From Dactylis glomerata (taxonomy: Eukaryota; Streptophyta; Magnoliopsida; Poales; Poaceae), in assembly GCA_007115705.1 (NCBI GenBank), contig QXEO01000247.1, positions 16,559,952 to 16,623,951 on the forward strand: DNA of 64,000 nucleotides, in the 5' to 3' direction. Below the pieces are notes generated by a model. That model was not told where the DNA came from. It worked only from the letters and a program-made list of their open reading frames with translations, and searched no databases. The position numbers were made by a program, and so were the translations under genes. This document shows, piece after piece, positions 46,144-56,414 of this stretch (positions within the stretch are counted from its first letter, which is position 1; every line of letters begins with the position of its first letter).

Positions 46144-46150
46144 TATAAAA
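46144..46150 (+). promoter_or_regulatory. TATA box of the solo Copia LTR
   Basis: TATAAAA at the position homologous to the TATA box at 5846-5852. The GC-rich repeated ACCGGGCC-type block lies upstream and is where the chromovirus inserted. Confidence 0.5.
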
Positions 46151-47114
46151 TGGGCTTCTTCCCCAATGGTTTTTTTGGGGTCTTAGATAATTCTTGAGAA
46201 TTTCTCTCACCTCCATTGTTGAACCTCTTGAGCTTGCTTCCTCTCCCTTCCCTCCTATGAATCTTGCATCTTTTGAGGTATTTGGAAGAGGATATCTAGA
46301 TCTACAATCTCCACCAATCAATTCATGCTCTAGTGTGGGGAACCCATTATATCAAGATTTTGGAGTCATTTGTTGACCTCCATTTTGGTTCTTTCTCTCT
46401 AACTCTTCCATAACATTTGTTGCCTTGGTGGGGTTTGACAGAGAAGGATTTGAGAAATTTCCCTAGTGTTCTTGCCTTGCATCCTTGCATAGTGTTGAGC
46501 TCTTCATTACAATTTTGTTTGACTGAGAGACCGCGAGCTTGTTACTCTTGGAGGGTGACCTCCTAGTTGGCTTGGCGGTTGTTACCGCGGTGACCTCTTT
46601 GTGCAAGATTGTGAAGAGGCTCGAGATTTTCCCTCGGTGGGATTTGTGAAGTGGTTGTGGAGCTTGCCATCTCCGGAGTGGAGGAAAATCTAACCTTAAG
46701 AAGGGGTCCCTAGCTTCATGAGGGACTCAGAGAAGAATGTGAGCCTTCGTAGCATTCGGGGGCCTTCGTGGTTGCACGCATCTCTCCAGCGGTGACTAGC
46801 TTACTTCGTAAGTGAACATCGGGATACATCGCCGTCTCTGCGTGTCTCGGTTATCTCTATACCCAAGTTTATTTTCTTGTGATAGGCTTCTTGCTTAAAG
46901 TACTTGTATATATTGTTTATCACTTATGAAATATATCTTTTGTTATCTTTCTTATATCTACTTGTTTGTTGGTGTACTTAGTTGAGCCTACCGTATTTAG
47001 GTTTTGTGCTTGAAGAAAACAAACATTAGTGTAATTCTGTATTCCTTCAAGCCAAATATGTAATAGTTTTATATGTCTATCCCCCTCTGGGCGACATCTT
47101 GTCCTTTTACTTTT

Positions 47115-47331
47115 TCACCCATAACCATAGCTGGTTTAATTTTATGTAATCTGAATTTTAATGTATCAGTGTATCATGACTGCATAGTTTGGTATCTTCC
47201 CATGACTAAGATTTAGGTTCAAGTCTGACAAGAATAATATTACACGACTAAGAACTCATTTAGCATTATTGCTCGTAGCTTTTAGTTCTGATTTTCTTTT
47301 ACATTGGTATCATCCATTACTTTTATTTCAG
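47115..47331 (+). other. Probable intron upstream of the PEX2-like exon
   Basis: AT-rich sequence ending in a good branch/acceptor region (TTTTATTTCAG). The Copia solo LTR is inserted at its left (TSD CTTTT at 47110-47114). Confidence 0.5.
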
Positions 47332-47466
47332 TATGAACCTCAACTCAATGCGTTCCTTGAGTTCCTCATCTGGAGGTTGTCAATTTGGGTAGATAAGACA
47401 ACCCCAGGAAATGCACCGATGAACTTGAGGTATAGAGATGAACGTGCAACACCCATCGCAGGAAAA
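47332..47466 (+). pseudogene. PEX2: PEX2-like exon relic (peroxin 2 / TED3)
   Basis: A 45-codon, phase-0 exon with a pyrimidine-rich acceptor (TTTTATTTCAG) and a GT donor (AAA|GTGTGT). The translation YEPQLNAFLEFLIWRLSIWV continues through a DKTTPGNAPMNLRYRDER core to PIAGK. As I recall the plant sequences, this matches an internal stretch of PEX2, the RING peroxin of the peroxisomal membrane that helps export the PEX5 receptor. Splice positions also agree with the cereal gene as I recall it. Neighbouring PEX2 exons are not visible within 1 kb on the right or in 30949-31370 on the left. It is therefore a captured or decayed fragment, or a gene exploded by insertions. One residue (proline in GNAPMN, where leucine is usual) hints at decay. 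Confidence 0.75.
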
Positions 47467-47476
47467 GTGTGTATTT

Positions 47477-48455
47477 TGTTGGGCCATGTCCCTCCACATG
47501 GAGGTGTGTTGGCAGCCCAACATCATCCTAGGAAGTCCAACGCGTATCAATCATGATCGAGGTTCGCATCCAACATCTAAGGTGCCTCCTTGACAGGTAT
47601 AAAGGAGAAAACCCTAGCCACTCGGGTGGCTGTGTGTGAGAGTGAGCTAGAGCAAGCCAAGGCCACGGCGGCTGCTGTGAGAGGGTGAGAGAACACACTA
47701 GAATACCACAACCAAGCGAGAATAAGAGAAGAAGAAGAGGTGAATTTTTCCAGATTTCTGAGATCAGACCGGTATGTCTTCAAGCTGGTGGTTGGAGACC
47801 CAAACATGTTTAGATTGGCTTCAAACTTGGTGATCTTGTTCCTTACTTTGAGTAATTCGATCCGATTACACAGTTTGAATTTTAGGTCAGTGGAGGTTCA
47901 GATTTGAGAGCGGTTTAGTTAGTTCTGACTGGTGTAGTTTTAGCACAGAGCAGTTTCTGGAGAAGAACAGTTTGGGTAGACAAATAGTGTCCGATTGAGA
48001 TGATTTTTGGTCAATATGCGAGGAACACATATGTCTACTTGTCTACCAAACTTCATGTTGTTTGGATATGCGTTTTAAGAGAAGTTTGCCAATTACCAAA
48101 GAAGATAGAAACTGTGATATCTCTACTTTGCTGAATCTTACCTCTTGTGGTTGTTGTTATTATTGCCAGTGGGTAACAAGGAGAAGAGTGTTGTAATCTC
48201 AAGAGATTCTAGATAAGACTCTATACCCAGGTTGCTCATAGTGAAGCTTGCGCGGACCGGGTTGTTCCACACCCGTGGTGTTTCCCTCCTCACATGCATT
48301 GAGAAGGTTTTCCACGTTAATTCTTGTGTCACTTGATAATTGTGCTTGTGTTTATATTCCACTGCATTCTTGTTGGTTGAAACTATCATCAAAGTTTATT
48401 CACACAAGCTAGTAGTGGTGCTGCGGGCTCTGTGTCACGCCCACCAGCCTTGACA
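47477..48455 (+). mobile_element. Solo LTR, probably Copia (979 bp)
   Basis: It starts TGTTGGGCCATGTCCC, ends GCCTTGACA, and is flanked by TATTT at 47472-47476 and 48456-48460. A TATA-like GGTATAAAGGAG lies at about 47595-47606. It has the GGAGAAAACCCTAG leader text and the 'ttccacgttaa' 3' region common in Triticeae Copia LTRs. No primer site or internal sequence follows, so it is a solo LTR. The insertion lies five bases inside the intron that follows the PEX2-like exon. Confidence 0.8.
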
Positions 48456-48961
48456 TATTTACCATAGGATTTTTCTCAATTGTTGTTAGCTTTATGTATG
48501 ATATGTTTCTTTAGCCTATCTTTATGGTAATCGTGTTGATTAGAGTTGTAACATAATTTGAGTGTTCCCTATTGTGTACAGGTTACTAGCTATCTATAGG
48601 TATTTTTAGCTTCATAATGCCTTATATACTTTGGTTGAGTCACCTATGATGTTGAAGCTGGGCTGGGCCAGCCCCCATAGGTGTTAACTTAGGGCACGAT
48701 GTATCCTGGATTTTATAATATCCATCAAGAATGCGTACAATGAAATGACCTATCATCTATGGATACACATGCAAAATGCTCATTACAAGTAGAATATTAG
48801 ATTCCCTAAAAGAGTAGAATAGTAGACGATGTATCAAAGCTAATTTCTGCCTCCTATCCCAGTTCATGTCCTTTGACATGATGTGCAAATACATGTTATA
48901 GCATGATATATAAACTTAATTATGAATCTAAAATATAGAATATTACATTTTATTATTGCAT
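48456..48961. other. Unassigned AT-rich stretch
   Basis: Probably former intron of the PEX2-like relic at its left. A self-complementary GGGCTGGGCCAGCCCC lies near 48660. I could find neither the next PEX2 exon nor any other gene. Confidence 0.4.
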
Positions 48962-50265
48962 TGATGAGTGCATATTACAACATATTTTAGGCATGTAAAA
49001 TGTGCTACTTGTCACTCATATCATGCTCCATCTAGTTATAACTATGCCTATTTATGCATGTTTACAAGCTCTCTTTCATTTCCAATGAGCGTTGCACAAT
49101 TATTAATTTTATTAGGATTTTATTAGTTTTCCTTGTCTTTTATATGTGTGTAGGTGCAAGGTGCAATTATGGATAAAGGAAGACAAGGGGAACAAAGCAG
49201 GTGCAATATGGAGGAGCTGCAGCCACCAGACTTAGCCATTCGGAGAACAGAAAAAGTGGATTTTTTCCATAATCTCAAAATACAAATCTAAGACCATGAT
49301 ATTGTAGCCCTCGTCCATACGAGTTCAACGAGCCGAAAAAAACAAAAACATAGTTCGCATAAGGAAATGGCGGCCATTTTACTGTGGATATTAGGAGGCT
49401 TAACGACTAACAATACGAGCGCATCATGGTCGTATTGCTGCCCGTATCGGGTGGCTTAGATCGCAAAAACCTCCAATTTTCAGGCGTTTCTTCATGGTTT
49501 CGGCCCCCACTCGTCCCTAGGGTTTCCCCAAGTCATATGGATGGTAATGGGAGGCCCTAGGGGTCCTCCCAAGCCTATATAAAGAGGGGAGGAGCCAAGG
49601 GAGAGCCAAACCTCTCCATACATCACCATAGCCATTAAGGCGAAGCTTTGCCACCGCCTCACCTCCATGAGATCTAGATCTTGATCTCCACCAACACCAC
49701 CACGTCATCCAAGCAAGAGGAGGAGAAGGAGACGCCCTCACCTTCACCATGTCACCGCTGTCACAACGCCGCCGATGCCGACATCATCATCATCTCCATT
49801 GGTGTCTCGTTCTCTATCCCCCTTGTTCTAGTTCCTATATTTGTAAGATTGAACATGATGATCTCAATGAAGTATTCTTTGTGTTCATCTATGTTTGAGT
49901 AATTGATTTGGTTCTAGATTTAGGTATGATCTACTATGCAATGTTAGACTTTGTGGTTTCATCTACTCCCTCCGACCCATAATACTCTTTGCTAATATAG
50001 ATGCATATAGACACATTTTAGTGATAGACACATCAGTATTAGCGAAGTGTAATATGGGTTAGAGAGAGTAGTAAATTACTCTCTCCTCTAGTGACAAAGA
50101 GGAGATAGATGAGTTCATGTGATCCTTTGGTTCAAAGTGTATTATTTGTCTTGCAAGAGTGACAATACGCGAGGCTATATATAATACACACTTGCGACAA
50201 CCCGATTACCATAGGAGATTGTTTATTTATCTAAAGAAGTATCTTGTGTAATTCTATTGGATGAC
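48962..50265 (+). repeat. Probable LTR or LTR fragment of another retrotransposon
   Basis: A TGATGAGTGCATATTAC start at 48962, a strong TATA box (CTATATAAAGAGGGG, about 49575-49589) and a GC-rich leader with 'cctctccatacatcaccatagcc' text all suggest an LTR on the plus strand. It contains a Stowaway MITE and is interrupted by element 4. It seems to continue from 56415, but the right end and TSD are not clear. No protein-coding gene is supported inside. Confidence 0.5.
49966..50068. mobile_element. Stowaway MITE (103 bp)
   Basis: Flanked by TA on both sides (49964-49965, 50069-50070). Left end CTCCCTCCGACCCATAATAC, right end complement CTCTCTCTAACCCATATTAC. Imperfect terminal inverted repeats of about 20 bp are typical of Tc1/Mariner-derived Stowaway elements. 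Confidence 0.85.
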
Positions 50266-51302
50266 TGATACGTCTCAAACATATCTATAATTTTTGATGC
50301 TCCATGCTTGTTCTTACACCATTTGCTTAGTGTTTTGTTACACTTCGTGGCGTTTTTATGCATTTTCCGGAACTAACTTATTAACAAGATGCCACAGTGC
50401 CAGTTCCCTGTTTTCTGCTGTTTTTGTGTTTCAAAAAAGTTACACAGGAAATATTCTCGGAATTGGACGAAACAAAAGCCGAACCTCCTAATATTTTTTG
50501 AAGCTTCCAGAAGTCCGAAGAGGAGACGGAGGGGGCCACTGGCCGACCAGACCATAGGGCGGCGTGGCCAGCCCCTGGCCCGCGCCCCCTATGGGTGAGG
50601 CCACCCTGGCCCACTCCTGACGCCGCCCCTTCGCCTATAAAGACCCCCCGACGGGAAAAACCTAAACACCCGATCAATTGTCAAGAAACACATCGCGATC
50701 CGCCGCCGTCATCGACCCGAGATCGGGAGGGTCTAGAAGCTCTTTCCGGCACCCTGCCGGAGAGGGGAATCGCCACCGGAGGTCTTCTTCATCGCCATGC
50801 TTGCCTCCGGCGTGATGAGTGAGTAGTCTACCTTGGACTATGGGTCCATAGCAGTAGCTAGATGGTTGTCTTCTCCACCATGTGCTTCATGTTTAGATCT
50901 CGTGAGCTGCCTTACATGATCGAGATCATCTTTATGTAATTCTACATGTTGTGTTTGTTGGGATCCGATGAATATTGGTGTTATGTTAAGTTGATGTTCT
51001 GAATTTTATCTTATGTTATCTCTATGTTGTTTATGTTAAGTTGGGAGCAAAGTTCTTGGTTGTGTTGTGTGCAGGTTCCACGTTACTGCTGGTGCAAAGC
51101 AAAGCCCCGGACGAGGCGCCTTATAAATAATCCGGAGCTATCGCGAAGCTAGCAGGCATCACCTTCTGAAGTTTAGCTTTTTCCTACTGGTTCGATAAAC
51201 CTCAGTTTCTTACTGTGGGAAGACTTGCTACTGTGCTCATCATACCTTCCTCTTGGGGTTCCCAACTGGGTGCGTCAACTTGGCACCATCAAATAGCAAT
51301 TA
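50266..51302 (+). repeat. 5' LTR of element 4, internally deleted
   Basis: Relative to the 3' LTR it jumps from TGTTGTTTATG to TTAAGTTGGGAGCAAAG, near 51029, losing roughly 600 bp of the R/U5 side while keeping the TATA box and both ends. Confidence 0.85.
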
Positions 51303-51309
51303 AGTTTTC

Positions 51310-51327
51310 TGGCGCCGTTGCCGGGGA
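51310..51327 (+). other. Primer-binding site of element 4 (tRNA-Asp)
   Basis: TGGCGCCGTTGCCGGGGA, identical to that of elements 1 and 2, seven bases inside the 5' LTR. Confidence 0.9.
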
Positions 51328-51476
51328 GAAAGAAGACTTCTGTAAGGGGAGTCTCGCATGCACAATCTTTTACTTTGTTTTTTTTGCTTTATTTTATTTT
51401 TGCTTGCGTATCAAAAATACAAAAAATTAGATTCCTTTATAGTTGCTTTTATTTACTTGCTTTTAGTTTTGTTAGA

Positions 51477-52199
51477 ATGAGTAATCCTAAAGTTGAAGTT
51501 CGTACTTTTAAGCAATAAGGGGGAGAGAGCTTGAAAGATGCTTGGTACCGTATTAGCAATGCTCATCATAGGTGTACGAAGAAGCATTCTACCATGATCC
51601 TCCTTAGAAATTTTTATGTTGGTATATCTAGTTGGAATAGGTACGTTCTTGATACTCTTGCAGGAGGTAATTTTCTGGGTACTCCCGCTCTTGAAGCATG
51701 CACTTTAATTGAAAGTTTAGTGGGAGTACCACCTATCCATGTTGTTAAAACTGAGGTCACTTAAGATAAAGTTTTAGAAAAACTTAGCTCTTTGGAAAAA
51801 AGTTTGCCAAATATCCTTGATAACGCTAGCCAGGCTAATGAATCGATAGAAAGTATGGGTAAGAGAATCACCGATTTAGAGGCTAGTACTACTCTTGATA
51901 GTCAAATCCTTAGGATTGGTAAACTAGAGGAATCTATGAAAACTTTAAGTTCAATTTTCTCTTCTCTTAAATTTAAGAAGGAGAAAGCTTTTGTTGGAAA
52001 AGAGCAAAAATTTATGTATGTTCCCAAGGTATCTGTGCCTAAACCGCAGCATGTTTTTAAGATTGGTAAGACTTTTAGTTCAACTAAGAGTGACTTGCAG
52101 GTTGAATCATCTTCGGGAACTTCTAAATTGCCTAGTGTGGTAAGTGGTGATCTTGAGGAAACAGTTGATCTTAATGCTTCATCTTTTGATATTACTTGA
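51477..52199 (+). pseudogene. Athila-type gag fragment of element 4 with two in-frame stops
   Basis: The frame from ATG 51477 to a stop at 52199 is interrupted by TAA at 51516-51518 and at 51762-51764. LKDAWYRISNAHHR and LLRNFYVGISSWNRYVLDT match the C-terminal part of Athila-lineage capsid. A coiled-coil-like stretch follows (ITDLEAS..ILRIGKLEESMKTL). It ends DLNASSFDIT, sharing DLNAS with the ORF of element 2. It occupies the same slot as the unknown ORF of elements 1 and 2 and runs into the same GCGCCTAGCTCAAAGGCGTT block. It is inactive as gag unless the stops are suppressed. Confidence 0.75.
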
Positions 52200-54769
52200 T
52201 TTCCACTTTCTGCGCCTAGCTCAAAGGCGTTAAAGAAAAGCACTCTTGGGAGATAACCCATTGTTTTCTTTTCAGTTCTTTTTTTTATTTGAGTCTTGGA
52301 AGTTATTACTACTGTAATAACCTCTCCTTATCCTTTTTATTTTGTTGTTGTGCCAAGAGAAACCTCAAATTTGAGTGAGGAAAGATTTGGGGATGTTGCT
52401 GTCCTGAAACAGATTTCGGTGCTGCACCGTACAAATTTGTGAAAATTCTCAGAATATCTTTTTGACCTGAGATTTCTTGTGCATATGCCCCAGGTGATAT
52501 CCACACTTTCATTAGTTTTACACTTTTTGATTTGAGCAACATAAAACCCTCGAAAAAATCGACCTTTGTCAGCTGTTCTGTTTTGACAGATTTCTACCAC
52601 TATTTGTGTTTGCCTCTCGATCGCTTTCTTTTTGAGTTCTTTTGATCACGGAACTTTTGGGGAAGTTGCTACAGTTGTATATGCTTTATATGTGGTGGTT
52701 TTTAGTTGAAACCTGAACCAAAAAGGGTTGATTCATTATTATGCTTACACTAATGTTGCTAATAGAATTGTGTTGAGTTTTGTATGAAGGAAGTTTTCAA
52801 GTGTAGGGATTGGAGAATGATAAGATGAGATGAAGAATGGACAAAATCTCAAGCTTGGGGATGACCATGTCACCCCAAGAAATATCCAAGAGGTACAAGC
52901 ATCAAAGCTTGGGGATGCCCCCGAGGCACCCCTTCTTCATCGACAAAAATCAGGTCACCTTTCAACACACTATATTTTTATTGCTTCATGCACTATGCAT
53001 TTTTCTTGGAGCGTCTTTAGTTTTCATTTTTGTTTAGTTTTGTTTGCTGCAATAAATGGTTGGACCCCAACAAATTTATTTTGGAGAGATTTACTTGCTT
53101 TTCATTTGCCAAGAACACTCCGTTTTTCACTCTTATCGTTCAACGAGTGTTCTCTTTTTCCAGAACTGCGTTTAGCTTTCATTTTTCACCTTGATTTTTG
53201 TTCAGATCTTGTTTTATCTTTGCATCAAGGTGTATTTGGACCTCTGGTCTATGTTGGTATTCATCAAAAGAGTTGTTTCAAAAAGGTTCGAATGGTGTTG
53301 GAAAAGAGAAAAAGTTTCATGCAAAAAAGTGGTACAAAAAGGAGCTTGTTTAGACTGCGGCTTAGACTTTTTCATGTCATGCTTGATGTCATTTTAATAG
53401 TATGCTTAGTGGTTTTGCTGTAGCATGACTTGTCTCAAATGACTGAGATTACTTAATGAGCCTTTGAAAAAATCATGCATTGTTTTTATTATTTGGAAGC
53501 ATTAATTTGGTTTTCTCCTTGATGCTTTATTTGGGTTGACTTGGCACATGCTTACAACATTTTGGCTCATACAAAGTCGCCATAAGCCTCTATGATCATT
53601 TAGTTTTTGACTTTTGATGCCATTTTATGCTTCTCTTAATGATGTTTTGTCGCTATGCATGATTATGGTCGTTATTGCTCTCTTAGTTGGTCGCTCCCAG
53701 TCTTTTGCTAGCCCTCATTTTGTACTGAGTATGAGCTCTACTCGTGCATCCAACTCCCAAAAACCAAGTTATTCCAATGTGTCCACTATAAATTCCTATG
53801 CATGGTATTTGCAAGCCATTCCAAGTAAATTTTCATGTGCTACCTTTCAAAAACCTTCAAAATACTTCTCATATTTGACACTGTTTTCAGCTCATGGGGA
53901 CGTAGTGGTCGGATTTGCTATCTTTCATATTGTTTTATTCCAAAAAGAAAAAAAGAGGAAAAAGAAAAGAAAAAAAGGCACTCCTCCATGGTATGTGAAT
54001 ATTGGTGGACACCCGATGGAATAGGTTAGTCATGGTTTGAGAAAGGAAAAAAGGTGGGAAGGAGTGCCAAGCTTTATAAAAGAGCACAAAAGTGCCAATC
54101 TCTCTCAAAAACTTGCTTCATTTTTGTATGGAAGATAGTAAGAACCCCATTGCTAGTCGTTGACAAAGACAACCACCTCTCAAAACCAATTTTTATCTCT
54201 CTGTTTTACAAATGAAAAGCTCTAGCACATGTTTAATCACTGCTTCCCTCTGCGAAGGGCCTTTCTTTTACTTTTATGTTGAGTCTCCACCTTCTACCTT
54301 TATGCACCGTCTAAGAGAGCATAGTTGTCATTCTGAATTTAATGTGCATAGTCCCAAAATTTATCATTGATTGATTCATGATTATGGTTTCACTTGTTCT
54401 TAAATTATTTGTATCTAGTCGCCCTCTTAAACTTGAAGGTGTCCTATGCATTTATGTTTTGCTATTCCATGAAGGACAAGCTGAAAACTATTTGCTATGT
54501 TTTTCCATATGATTTGAACACACGTTTGACTTTCATTGTTTCATTTTTCATGATCTTTCGTTTGTGTTCTTTTTCATGTTATAACATGGTTGCTAAGTTT
54601 CTTCTATCAAGATTATGTCTTTCATGCCCATGTTTTAAGTTCTTTTGATCCCAGCACTCAATGCTTTACATAAATGATCTAGATTGTGTTGGTCCATGTC
54701 ACCTCAAAAATTATTTTTTGTTATCACTCACCTACTCGAGGACGAGCATGAGTTAAGCTTGGGGATGCT
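52200..54769 (+). other. 3' non-coding scaffold and polypurine tract of element 4
   Basis: It starts with the shared GGCGTTAAAGAAAAGCACTC block (about 52225-52262). Polypurine-like motifs are at 52381-52394, 52850-52863 and 52904-52920. An 11-bp stem with one bulge (GAACACTC-GTT / AACGAGTGTTC) lies at 53113-53152. The terminal polypurine tract TAAGCTTGGGGATGCT is at 54754-54769. No gene is supported. Confidence 0.7.
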
Positions 54770-56414
54770 TGATACGTCTCAAACGTATCTATAATTTTTG
54801 ATGCTACATGATTGTTCTTACACCATTTGCGTAGTGTTTTGTTACACTTCGTGGCATTTTTATGCATTTTCCGAAACTAACCTATTAACAAGATGCCACA
54901 GTGCCAGTTCCCTGTTTTATGCTATTTTTGTGTTTCAGAAAAGTTACACAGGAAATATTCTCGGAATTGGACGAAACAAAAGCCGAACCTCCTAATATTT
55001 ACCAAAGCTTCCAGAAGTCTGAAGAGGAGACGGAGGGGGGCCACAGGCCGGCCACACCACAGGGCGGCGCGGCCAGCCCCTGGCCCGTGCCCCCAATGGG
55101 TGAGGCCACCCTGGCCCACTCTTGACGCCGCCCCTTCGCCTATAAAGACCCCCCGACGGGAAAAACCTAAACACCCGATCAATTTTCCAGAAACACATCG
55201 CGATCCGCCACCGTCATCGACCCGAGATCGGGAGGGTCCAGAAGCTCTTCCCGGCACCCTGCCGGAGAGGGGAATCGCCACCGGAGGTCTTCTTTATCGC
55301 CATGCTTGCCTTCGGCGCGATGAGTGAGTAGTCTACCTTGGACTATGGGTCCATAGCAGTAGCTAGATGGTTGTCTTCTCCACCATGTGCTTCATGTTTA
55401 GATCTCGTGAGCTGCCTTACATGATCGAGATCATCTTTATGTAATTCTACATGTTGTGTTTGTTGGGATCCGATGAATATTGGTGTTATTTAAGTTGATG
55501 TTCTGAATTTTATCTTATGTTATCTCTATGTTGTTTATGATCTTGCATGCTCTCCGTTGTTAGTAGCTATCTTGGCCAACTAGATACTAGTGACTCTAAG
55601 AGGGGGTATTTATACTCGATAGTTGGGTTCATGCCTCTATTTAATCTGGGGAAGTAACAAAAACCTCTAACGTTGTAGATGTGTTGTTGCCACTAGTGAG
55701 AAAACAACAATCTTATGTCCAAGGACATTTGCTTTGTTTACATTACACACTTTGCTTAATGCAGTTATCTGTTATTCGTAACTTAATACTCAAGGGGTCC
55801 TCGGATGATTCCCCGCGAGTGGATTATTAGTCATAGATGCAGTTGGATGGCGGTCTATGTATCTTGTTGTAATGCCCAGAGTAAATCTCATAGTGATCCT
55901 CGTGACATATGCACGTTATCTTTATTCTATCAATTGCCCAACTGTAATTTGTTTACCCAGCATGTCGTTATTTATCTTATGGAGAGACACCACTAGTGAA
56001 CTGTGGACCCCGGTCCAATTTCCTTTACATTGCTATTACTGTTTACTTTTACACGCACTGTTTACTTTCTCGCATATTATTATTGCTTTCCACTCGATAC
56101 GCTCAATCCTTTGTTTACAGCAAACCGGTGAGATTGACAACCTCATCGTAAGTTGGGAGCAAAGTTCTTGGTTGTGTTGTGTGCAGGTTCCACGTTGCTG
56201 CTGGTGCAAAGCAAAGCCCTGGACGAGGCGCCTTATAAATTGTCCGGAGCTGTCGCGAAGCTAGCAGGCATCACCTTCTGAAGTTTGGCGTTTTCCTACT
56301 GGTTCGATAAACCTCGGTTTCTTACTGAGGGAAGACTTGCTACTGTGATTATCATACCTTTCTCTTGGGGTTCCCAACTGGGTGCGTCAACTTGGCACCA
56401 TCAAACAGCAATCA
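54770..56414 (+). repeat. 3' LTR of element 4
   Basis: 1645 bp. It starts TGATACGTCTCAAACGTATC, has a TATA box CTATAAAGA at about 55140-55148, and ends AACAGCAATCA before the target copy ATGAC. Confidence 0.9.

Larger units (their letters stand above)
31371..47109 (+). mobile_element. Solo LTR of the Copia family, split by a Gypsy insertion
   Basis: LTR sequence runs 31371-32898 and resumes at 45942-47109. It starts TGTAAGTGTACATTGCCCC and ends ..CATCTTGTCCTTTTA, where the related copy has TTTCA. The 5-bp duplications CTTTT flank it at 31366-31370 and 47110-47114. No primer site or internal domain follows. This is the product expected from LTR-LTR recombination of a full element. Without the insertion its length is about 2.7 kb, similar to the 2564-bp LTR at 4896-7459. 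Confidence 0.85.
50266..56414 (+). mobile_element. Non-autonomous Athila-type LTR element 4 (complete ends, 6149 bp)
   Basis: TSD ATGAC at 50261-50265 and 56415-56419. The 5' LTR is 50266-51302, shortened by an internal deletion of about 600 bp; the 3' LTR is 54770-56414 (1645 bp). It has a tRNA-Asp primer site, a polypurine tract, a gag-like pseudogene and the shared 3' scaffold. There is no pol. LTRs resemble the second LTR type (element 3, right end). Confidence 0.9.
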
